Shown: positions 56,120 through 64,000 of the stretch, piece after piece | Position numbering within the stretch: position 1 is the stretch's first letter | Layout: each line of letters starts with the position of its first letter | Program-made: the position numbers and the translations under genes | The notes under the pieces: generated by a model | What the model was told of the DNA's origin: nothing | Database searches by the model: none | What the model saw: only the letters and a program-made list of their open reading frames with translations | From: Perognathus longimembris pacificus | Lineage: Eukaryota > Chordata > Mammalia > Rodentia > Heteromyidae | Assembly (NCBI RefSeq): GCF_023159225.1 | Contig: NC_063188.1 | Span: 15,955,086-16,019,085, forward strand | Length of the DNA: 64,000 nt | Direction: 5' to 3'

Positions 56120-56494
56120 GAATGAGCTGATTTGATAAAAAGAGTTAAATACTTCCCCATTCAAGGTCAGTGACACTTCATGTGCACTCTTGGGCAGGGT
56201 GGGCTGTAACAAGGACGACTTGCTGTATTTGGCCATGGGACACTGTGATCTGAAGATGCTGTCCTCACACCTTGTCACTTCACTTGTTCCATACAAATGA
56301 GTTCATTGAATTGAAAAATCATAAAAATTTCAGAACACAGTGTGCTTTAATGACATACAACTTTTAATATTCTTCAGCAGAAGGTCTCAACACTTTCTTT
56401 TAATGCAATCCTGAATCTTTAAACACATGAGCTCCTTTTAATATTTATGTCACTCAAAAAATACCCATCATTAATTCTGGATATTCTTTTCTGC
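56120..56494. other. Unassigned sequence between two retropseudogenes
   Basis: Nothing was recognised. The flanks were searched for TSDs of the 7SK and PRKAG2 copies without a convincing match. Confidence 0.4.
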
Positions 56495-57625
56495 TTTTTT
56501 TTTTTTTGCCATTTTCTCTCTCCAACTGCAACCAGTGTTCATGAGAAACATATGATCTAGAAATTTTCTTTCAATTTTCCTATGAACCTTTCTGCATTTA
56601 TGGAATTCATTCTGTTTCCATTTCCTTTTGCTTGGTACTTGCTACTGTGAGTCTTAAGGCTTGAAAACTGTCTGATAGGTATTACCCACTATGTTGTCTG
56701 CCTCATCTATTACCTATGTGATGGGCCTCAGCTCTTATTATTCTGTGTGTGATGACCTCTAGGGTTTCTAGATTGCAAAATTTCCACACACCTTTAAAAT
56801 ACAGTGTTAGGTACCATAGGAGTTTGGTCACTGTGTTATCTATGCTATTGTATCTCATCTCAGAAGCAAGAGTAATCACATCTAATTTGGAATAAATATA
56901 TACAACCTTACCTGACTTATCTCCTGTGGGCAGTATTGATATATGTATTTCCACAAATATGTTCTAGGCTTTGGCAATGTTGTGGTATGGCCCTACTCCA
57001 AGCTTGTCCTGGTGATGAAAGCATCATGAAGGCAAGCTTTCTCATACAAGGTACACAAAGCTGGTAGAACTTGAGTATTTTTTTCCACACCAGCATATAA
57101 AGTTTATTCTCATTGATAAGGTCAATAAGTGACAACCTGTGGACTTCAATTTTGGTCAACAAGAATACAATATTAAAGAGGTTTGGAGATATTTTCACTA
57201 AAGGCTTGAATGTTTCTTGAAAATATAGCTCCCTTCATGCTTCAATCTGAGGTTTCTTTTAAATCTATGAATTAGTACCACAGGTGATTATTGTATCTAT
57301 GAGGTTTATTTATGAAATCTGTAAGTGTTAGCATTCCTACAAAGCTCTGGTTTTTGTTCTTCCACAGCAGCACTACTTAGATACAAAGACAAAGAAGGCC
57401 TTTATAACTTGCAAGGTTGGATCTAAAACAACATGTTTGGACTGGTTGGAACAATGTCATAATACTATGTAAGCTCATGAATGACATGTCAGTGGCATTT
57501 TCAGACTCTCCTATGGTTTCCTCCTCCAACCCCAGCATCTCTTGCATGCTGGCTCTCAGGAGCCCCAAGCTGATGTCCTCAGCGCTCTCTCCATAGGTCC
57601 AAACTACACAGGTATGAGCTTGGCC
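56495..57625 (-). pseudogene. PRKAG2-ps: Processed pseudogene of PRKAG2, short isoform (AMPK gamma-2)
   Basis: The parent is the gamma-2 regulatory subunit of AMP-activated kinase, which binds AMP/ADP/ATP through four CBS repeats. The relic ATG at 57545-57547 aligns one-to-one with the short-isoform N-terminus (M-x-E-x-L...). The frame then follows the parent through 'GMLT-TDFIN' (about 57330), 'KPLV-ISP' (57200), 'KIEVHRL' and '[13 protein letters not shown]' (57140-57070), 'SGKVVYIYSKLDVI' (56925-56885), 'IRAEAHH' and a stop TGA at 56607-56609. Gamma-2-specific residues (SGKVV, NTVT, RAEAHH) favour PRKAG2 over PRKAG1 or PRKAG3. There are no introns, several indels and stops, and an A-tail (T run 56495-56507): a mRNA retrocopy. 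The 5' limit near 57625 is approximate. Confidence 0.93.
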
Positions 57626-58106
57626 AGCCTTGGAAAGGGTTGAGTTCTTTAAATTCTACACAAGGCAGAACTTTTAAATTTTAATGCTGTATATCTTCAT
57701 TTTGTTCATATTTAAGTTTTCTTTTACTGATGTATTTCAAAATAATTGCCAAAGCCAAGGTCATCCAGCTTTTCTTCTATGTTTTCTCTGTAGAGATTTT
57801 TTTTTTTTATAATTTTGAAATTTACATTTAGGTATGATGCATTTGGAGTTAATATTCCTGAACTCTGTAAGATTTATTTCTAGGTTCATTTTTTTGGTAT
57901 ATGGTTGTCTGCTTGTTCCAGCAGCATTTGTAAAGACTATCTTTCTTCATTGACTTTTCATTTTTTCTCTGCCAAAAATCAATGGACTGTTTTATAGGTC
58001 TATTTTAGGGCTCTCCATTCTGTTTCATTGATCACTTTTCCATTTCTTTGTCAATATCACACTATCTTGGTTGCTATGTATGAGTTTATAATAAGTTGAT
58101 TTTTTT

Positions 58107-58345
58107 TTTTTGGTCAGTCATGGGGCTTGAACTCCGGGCCTGGTGGCTGTTTATGAGCTCTTTAGCTCAAAGCTAGCCCTCTACCACTTGAGCCACCATG
58201 TCACTTCTGGTTCTCTGGTGGTTCATTGGAGATAAGAATCTCACGGACTTGCCTGCCTGGGCTGGCTTTGAGTCATGATCCTCAGATCTCAGTCTCCTGA
58301 GTACTACGGTTATAAGCAAGAGCTACCGGAGCCTGGATTATAGTA
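58107..58345 (-). mobile_element. B1-Geo composite SINE (complete)
   Basis: Clearest example of this architecture. On plus: T-tail (58100-58112), Geo module (58115-58205; CCCTCTACCACTTGAGCCACC), B1 module (58225-58340; TGCCTGGGCTGGCTTTGAGT, TCAGTCTCCTGAGTACTACG). Sense order is B1 then Geo. Confidence 0.8.
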
Positions 58346-58539
58346 AGTTTTGAAGTTGGAGAGTATCAGTTTTTCTTGTTTAATATTATATTGGCTAGTT
58401 TGAGACCTGTGTTTTCATGTAAAATTCAGACAGTCTGTTTGTATCCACAAAATAACTGATTGAGATTTTGGTTGGGGTGGCATTAAATCAATAGACCAAC
58501 ATGGGAAGAATTGAAATCTTGAAAACAGTGAGTCTCAAT

Positions 58540-58540
<1 letters not shown>

Positions 58541-58578
<38 letters not shown>
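58541..58578. repeat. (TAG)n microsatellite
   Basis: About 12.7 uninterrupted TAG units immediately upstream of a SINE. Confidence 0.95.
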
Positions 58579-58582
58579 AAAG

Positions 58583-58715
58583 ATGGCTGGATGCTAGTGG
58601 CTCACACCTGCAATTCTAGTTGTACATAAAGTGATAGAGTGCTAGCTTTGCACAAAAATGCTTCTAGGCCCTAAGTTCATGCCTCAATACTGCCATAAGA
58701 AAAAAGTAAAAAGTA
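58583..58715 (+). mobile_element. B1-Geo SINE, internally deleted
   Basis: Short B1 head (GATGCTAGTGGCTCACACCTG at 58590-58610) joined to Geo sequence (58625-58695; GATAGAGTGCTAGCTTTGCAC). Confidence 0.65.
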
Positions 58716-59374
58716 AATGAAACCAAAAGAAAAATCCCCAGTGTTTTTCCTATATATGCACATGTAATATATCCATATATTTAGGTTGATTTTGATTTTT
58801 CATTATTTTTAGTCTTTTCCATATAGGTGCTGGATACATTTTGTCAGAAGTGTACTCAAGTATTTCATAGTTTTGTGCTATGTAATGGTATTCTGTTTTG
58901 AATTTTAAATTTCAATTTTCATTTCTTATCTATGAGAAAACAATTGACTTTTCAATTTTAATCAGGTATATTTCACTCTAGCTGTAATATTTTGTTATTT
59001 TTAAGATTTTTTGGTGTATTTTAAACAGATTTTTCAACATTGCCGATCATGTCCTCTCCATACAAATACAATTTAATTCTCCCTTTCTAATATGTACATG
59101 TTGCATTTATTCTTTTGCTCTACTACATTAATTTGTACTTTCAGTGTGAAATAGGATAGGACAGCAGTGGTGAGAAGGAACATCTTTGACTTGTTTCTCA
59201 CCATTAGGTTTGATGTTCGCTGTAAGTTTTCACAAGTTAAATGAAGTCCATTCTATTCTTAGTTTTCTGAGAACTGTTATGATGAATTTATGTTGGATTT
59301 TGTGAAATGCTTTTTACACACCTATTGATATCATAATTTTCTTCCTTAGCCCGTTGCTGTGATGAATTATACTG

Positions 59375-59376
<2 letters not shown>

Positions 59377-59419
<43 letters not shown>
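59377..59419. repeat. (AC)21 microsatellite
   Basis: Uninterrupted AC repeats at the boundary between the ancient L1 relic and a younger L1 3' end. Confidence 0.96.
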
Positions 59420-59423
<4 letters not shown>

Positions 59424-59890
59424 CAGGCCCAAAGAAAAGTAGGATACAAGGTTTCCCTCATTTGTAATAACTAGAATATGTTTATGATGTTTCTAATGGG
59501 ATCACAATACCCCAATTGCTAAGCACATAGAACCATATATAATGAAATGGATCATTATGTACTCCTAAAATTGAAAACAAGAGGTTCTTATTATGTTTAT
59601 ATTTTTTCTGTTTTAGTTTTCTGTACCTTTTGTCTTGTATGTAAGTTTATCTGATCCGCAAAAGGGGAAGGGAATCACAGAAACAGCAGGACTAATGATT
59701 TACTAATGTAACAATGATACTCACTTGACACCATGTGGGAAATGAACTGTACAACTTGGGGGGAAGGGGAATAGAAAGGGGTAAGTGGAAAAAAATGAGG
59801 GAGAAGGTTACAGTGTTTAAAAAGAAATGTACTTTACATTTCCCTTTACATTACCTTTCCAGTAAAGAAATAAAAATACATACATATATA
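59420..59890 (+). mobile_element. 5'-truncated L1 3' end
   Basis: Starts in the last codons of ORF2 (GTCAGGCCCAAAGAAAAGTA). 3'UTR with GGAAGGGGAATAGAAAGGGG (59764-59783), ends with AATAAAAATAC. It interrupts the ancient minus-strand L1. Confidence 0.85.
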
Positions 59891-59904
59891 TCAGTATAAG
59901 TAGT

Positions 59905-59906
<2 letters not shown>

Positions 59907-59941
<35 letters not shown>
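59907..59941. repeat. (AC)17 microsatellite
   Basis: Lies at the tail position of the adjoining minus-strand SINE. Confidence 0.95.
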
Positions 59942-59943
<2 letters not shown>

Positions 59944-60145
59944 TGGGTTTGAACTCAGGGTCTGATACTCAATCTCCTTGCTTGGATGCTCTACCATTAT
60001 GCCATACCTCTGATTCTGCTTTTGCTGCTCATTATGGAGATAGAATCTCATTCACTTTTCTGCCTATGTTGGCTTCAAACCTCAGTTTTCTGGATCTTAG
60101 CCAGAATTACAAATGTGAGCCTCTAGTACTTGGTTTATATAGATT
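59942..60145 (-). mobile_element. B1-Geo/ID-type composite SINE
   Basis: tRNA-like/Geo module (59945-60010; GGTTTGAACTCAGGGTCTGA on plus) then B1 module (60040-60140; TGCCTATGTTGGCTTCAAAC). The A-tail is replaced by AC repeats. Confidence 0.6.
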
Positions 60146-60159
60146 TTTGTAAGTTTAGT

Positions 60160-60765
60160 CAAGTTTGAATAGCTGGAATATATCATGCCTGGCCCTGTTG
60201 TGTAATTGTTTTTGTACATTGTTGGATTTATGTTGCTAATATATTTTGATAATTTTTATATTTATGTTCATAAAGGGTGTTGGTCTGTGTGTCTCTCTTT
60301 TCTGGAATACATAATAAACAATCAACATAATTTCTTCTTAAATATTTGGCAGAATTTACTGGAAAATTCATCTAGACCTGGAACTTTATTTTTTAGAAAG
60401 CTATTAATTAATGGTTTGTTCTCTTTTTATTGATAATGGCTTATCACAAGATTCTAATATCAGAATATCTTATTAATACCATGTGAGTTTGTTTCCATTT
60501 CATCTAGGTTATCAACTGTGCACGTAGACTCATAATATTCCTGTGTATTATCTCTGAAATCAGGAGTTTATGTAATCGCTAGTGATGATCTCTCTTCCAT
60601 TTCTGCTACTGTCATTTGCATATTCTCTTTTTCTTTAGTTGACCTGTACAAATCTTTAAATTTTATTCTAATTATTCATAAAATTAGGTTTTTGTTTCAT
60701 TCATTTTCTGCATTTTTTGGTGTTTTGTTTCATTGATTTCTATTTTCTTCTTTTTTCTTTTTTTA
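60160..60765 (-). mobile_element. Ancient L1 ORF2 relic, continuation
   Basis: Continues the minus-strand relic of 57720-59376. On plus: TTTGGCAGAATTTACTGGAAAA, then CATCTAGACCTGGAACTTT, the reversed old-L1 version of the 'SPGPDG..EFYK' codons. Confidence 0.7.
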
Positions 60766-60767
60766 TG

Positions 60768-60892
60768 ACAGGGTAGTGCTCTGCAGGCTGTCCTACAACT
60801 TCCTTTGTAGCCCAGGTAAATCTCAAAGTTGTGGTTCTTCTGTCTCACCCTCTTGAACGTTGGCATTACAAGAATGGGACACCATGCCTCTT
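60768..60892 (-). mobile_element. B1 SINE (old)
   Basis: On plus GCAGGCTGTCCTACAACTTC, TTGTAGCCCAGGTAAATCTC, then GGCATTACAAGAATGGGACAC. Confidence 0.65.
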
Positions 60893-60937
60893 TGTTAACT
60901 TTTTATTTAATTTATTGACATAGGTTGGAGCATTCCT

Positions 60938-61052
60938 AACCTAACCACCTACCAAAGGCCCCTTCTCTTACTACCAGCACCTAGAGGGTAGGTTTCCATA
61001 GATGTGTGGGGAAAGGTGGAGACTATGACAAGCATTCAGATGGTAGCTTATT
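60938..61052 (-). mobile_element. ERVL-MaLR (MLT/MST type) LTR fragment
   Basis: On plus CCTAACCACCTACCAAAGGCC, then ACACCTAG..GGTTTCC..AAGCATTCAGAT: collinear with the reversed 5' part of MaLR LTRs. Short and diverged. Confidence 0.5.
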
Positions 61053-61084
61053 CAGTCATAAAAAGTAAACACACCCATTAACAT

Positions 61085-61855
61085 TAGCCAAGGATTTAAT
61101 TATGTTTTCTTTTCAAAGAAGCTATACAAATGACCAGTAAGCACATGCTCAAGATCATTATCATTTAGAAAAATACACTTCACATTTACCAGAATGGCTA
61201 TCATAAAAACAAAGGCAGTAACATGCTGGCAAAAGTGGTAAAAAATTGACCCAAATACATACCTTGTGGGAATACAATATGATATATTCATTGTGGAAAA
61301 TAGTTTAACATTTCCTCAAAGAGTTAAAATAAAGTTATCATATGATTCAGCAATTCCCATGCCTAAGTATATACTCTAAATAATTTACAATGTATGTTAT
61401 CACAAAAGCATGTAAATAATGGTTCATTGTAGCATCAATCATCATGGTCCATAAGTACAGAACACTCAAATGTCCAGCAACTGATAAATGAATAATCAAA
61501 ATATTGTATAGTCATTCAATGAAATATTATTCAATGAAAGGATGAACTGTTGATACATTTTACACCATGGATGAAACTTGAGAACAATTATGCAATGTGA
61601 AAAATGTCAATCACAAAAGGACACATAGTGTATGATTTTATTTATGAAAAAATATTCAGAACAGGCAATTTATATAGGCACAAAGTACGTTAATGGCGCA
61701 AGAATGTCTTCTAATGTGACTAGAATTGACGTTCAAGGTGATAAAAGTATTCCTAAATTACATAGTAGATATGTTTTCATGACCTTTTCAACATAGTTAT
61801 AAGTTCTGAATTATACAATTTAAAAATTAAATTTAAAAATTAAAACAAATACACT
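61085..61855 (+). mobile_element. Ancient L1 (L1MB/MC type) 3' portion
   Basis: Long collinear match in plus orientation: ACAAATGACCAGTAAGCACATG, ACCAGAATGGCTATCATAAA, TTCAGCAATTCCCATGCCTA, AAATGTCCAGCAACTGATAAA, ATGGATGAAACTTGAGAACA, TCACAAAAGGACACATAGTG. No open frame remains. Pre-dates the rodent-specific L1s. Confidence 0.85.
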
Positions 61856-63788
61856 AGGTTATGTCATTGAACTTTGACATCATGTCAGCTCATTTCTTTA
61901 TATTTCTGAGAACATACAATATGGTGTTATCTATCCATAAATGATTATTAAATTATCTGAGTAAGTTTTATGATATGATAGCTACCTCAAAGCTACTTAG
62001 GGAATTTTGAAATATTAAGAGTTATTCTGTAATTGCCAACTTGGGGAATTTTTGTTCCAATTGATCATCTGACATTATAGCCTCAATTTTTTGGTCTATT
62101 TCTTATCTAAATCCAAGTTGTGGTAGGAAAGTTATATGTATAATAATCCAAGTGAAAAATATCATATTTGCTTCCCCAGGTTTTTATTTCACTAATCAAA
62201 CTAAGACATTAGAGAGATGTACATTGAGGCACATTATTTTGTCTTTTTGTAGAATTAATTTAATGAAAATGCTATCTGACATAATGTTGTCCACCTACAT
62301 TGAAGTATATAATCAAAAAGAGTCATATGAAATAGCTGGTTATTACACTTTAATGATAGGATGCTTCTGAGGACAATGTTCTCTGTAATGTATTTTCCAG
62401 TTTTATAAAAACCACAGAAGAAATTTTTCTCTGAATTTAATACCAGAAAATAATTTCTTATTCAAATTTTGTTTTATAATGTGATGGTGAACATTACAAC
62501 TCTTGTTACTGTTTCTATTTGTTCCTTTGCTTTTGTTGCAATGTATCTCCAAAGCAATTTGGGGGTCATTTCTTACCATGGTACAGAGATCGTTATGTAT
62601 CCTTTGCACATTAACCTTACTCATGGATTCGTGTTTATCTTGTATTATATTTAGCACTATAATACCTCAAATTAGTGTTTTCCAGTGACAGAATAGAATA
62701 ATAGATACACAGTCTGATTCAGAGAAGATAGATAAACAAATCCTGGCCATGGCCTTAGAAAGATTCATCATGCCAGCCACATATTTACTCTGAGTCCACA
62801 AAAAACCTTTCACAATTTCACACTGTTGCTCCAAAAGAGTGAAAATAAGAACCTGAATGATTTGGTGTAAGAAAACTACATAATAAGTGTGTTAATTCGG
62901 CTTCATAATCTATACTCATTAATCTCATATTATCTCCTCCTAATCAATGATCCAAAATGGAGTCCTCATGTGCTAAAAGCTAATCTCTGGTGTTAACTTT
63001 ATATGAAATTATTATGGGCATGAATTCCAATAATATTATGAGTTTGAAATGCAAAGGCAACTTAAATTATCTAAAGGTCTAATTGATGTTAGGATTTCAA
63101 CATATCAGAAAGAATCATAGGATATTAAATTCATGTTAGCCATGTTAACATTTTTTCGTGAAGTATCCAATTAGGAAACTTGGAAAATACTTACTTCTAT
63201 TGTTTATAACATCACACTAAAAGCTAACAAAAAAAGTTCTGGTTGTCCCTTAAAGACATTAAAAATAGGTCATATTATTCTGAGTATATTGTTTGAAGTG
63301 TGTGGAAATGGAAGCGTTCAAAGATTGATTGATTGAATTTTCTACTTTATATTAAATTGTTTGGTTTCATGGCAACCTAGGCTTTGTATCTTGCTTAAGA
63401 AAGAAGCAGATCATGACACTTTTTATTACATGTCTTCAAAAATAGCAGCCTTGACAACTTCTTCCTTGACATGGAAATGTGTAATAACATTCCCAGATGC
63501 CAGAGGTTGTGGCATTTTCATTACTGGTGAAACAGGTGGTCAAATGATCATGTCCCTTTGTTATATGAGTGGACCAGGAAGTAAATTCTTTCCCTTGAGC
63601 AGTCTTTGAATGAGCATGTGATACTTCCCTTTTCCCATTAGGCTGCATATATGGTCCATAGAATAAAAAATATCTGAATTAGAAGAGAAAATTCTTTATC
63701 ATAGGAGAGATATTATACCCATCCATGTATTGTTAATTAAAAACATGAATGGTGAATCAAATTTTACATTAACATATTGGTCATTGTC
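61856..63788. other. AT-rich unique-looking sequence
   Basis: No transposable element or gene could be recognised in 1.9 kb. Short ORFs (60-84 codons) occur on both strands; none shows a familiar protein. Confidence 0.4.
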
Positions 63789-63789
63789 T

Positions 63790-63935
63790 TGGCTAGATTC
63801 TGTGGCACATACCTGTAAAATCAATGTTTAGGAGGCCAAAATAGAGAAATCAGGAAACTTCAGGCCAGTCTGAGTCCTGCTGGCTTGGGCTTAACTAGAT
63901 TGCATTCATCTAGCAGGTTTGATTTCTTAGAGTTA
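63790..63935 (+). mobile_element. B1 SINE (old)
   Basis: TCTGTGGCACATACCTGTAAAA, GTTTAGGAGGCCAAAATAGA, then CAGGCCAGTCTGAGTCCTG: a diverged 7SL-derived B1 body. Confidence 0.6.
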
Positions 63936-64000
63936 GAGACAGATGATCAGAAAGCTAAATAAATTTATGTGCTCACCATTAAGGGCACACCATTCACCTT

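Larger units (their letters stand above)
57720..59376 (-). mobile_element. Ancient L1 ORF2 relic with nested SINEs
   Basis: On plus, collinear phrases of an old mammalian L1 ORF2 in reverse: TGTTCCAGCAGCATTTGTAA, CCATTCTGTTTCATTGATCA, TTTGATGTTCGCTGTAAG, TTTTGTGAAATGCTTTTTACAC. It is split by SINEs at 58100-58345 and 58541-58720 and by younger DNA at 59377-60160, after which it continues. Confidence 0.75.

Noticed and set aside
55860..56140. Functional 7SK gene
   Set aside because: 3' third missing, A-tail present, several substitutions, no upstream promoter elements.
56495..57720. TSD for the PRKAG2 retrocopy
   Set aside because: No repeat of six or more bases was found at both the tail and the uncertain 5' end.
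63361..63609. 82-codon plus ORF near the right edge
   Set aside because: No similarity recognised, AT-rich context, and no supporting signals.

Overview
The window is repeat-dominated, intergenic or intronic DNA from a rodent; no intact host protein-coding gene was found. The lineage clue is the most regular SINE here: about 205 bp, with a tRNA/ID-like left half and a second half I recognise as the 'Geo' monomer. As far as I recall, this IDL-Geo SINE is restricted to Geomyoidea (kangaroo rats, pocket mice, pocket gophers), so that superfamily is my best guess. B1 (7SL-derived) SINEs independently support a rodent.

Layout. 1-176 is the 3' end of a plus-strand L1. 177-2477 is old SINE debris. 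2478-15075 is a composite minus-strand L1 block: a full-length but broken element (A, 2478-9985) joined to the 5' two thirds of a second element (B, about 9986-15071). One pair of target-site duplications (TSDs) brackets the whole block. 15076-22538 holds unique DNA, L1 tails, a nested L1 (18533-20276) and a 5'-inverted L1 (20886-21629).

22554-29023 is the highlight: a 6.5 kb full-length L1 (F) with a perfect 15 bp TSD, an uninterrupted 1275-residue ORF2 with all visible catalytic motifs, and an ORF1 spoiled by a single in-frame TAG. 29040-37330 holds older L1 pieces, including a second 5'-inverted copy (31633-33209). 37330-39470 is the longest repeat-poor stretch. 39480-44836 is a 5'-truncated L1 carrying two nested insertions. 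45530-47160 is a cluster of SINEs with long microsatellite tails, split by a gammaretrovirus-type solo LTR (46309-46945).

47160-64000 mixes unique DNA, SINEs, old L1/L2/MaLR relics and two retropseudogenes: a 7SK snRNA copy (55880-56119, minus) and a processed copy of PRKAG2 short isoform (56495 to about 57625, minus).

How the parts relate. The L1 proteins (ORF1 RNA chaperone, ORF2 endonuclease/reverse transcriptase) are the machinery that in trans copies SINEs and mRNAs. The IDL-Geo, B1-Geo and B1-ID SINEs, the PRKAG2 and 7SK copies and the truncated L1s are all products of that activity, and most show A-tails and several show TSDs. At least two L1 lineages coexist: an A/B/H lineage with a G-rich 3'UTR tract and a roughly 1.9 kb 5'UTR, and the F lineage with a short 3'UTR lacking that tract and a roughly 1.2 kb CpG-rich 5'UTR. 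Family names come from memory and pattern recognition; no database search was possible.
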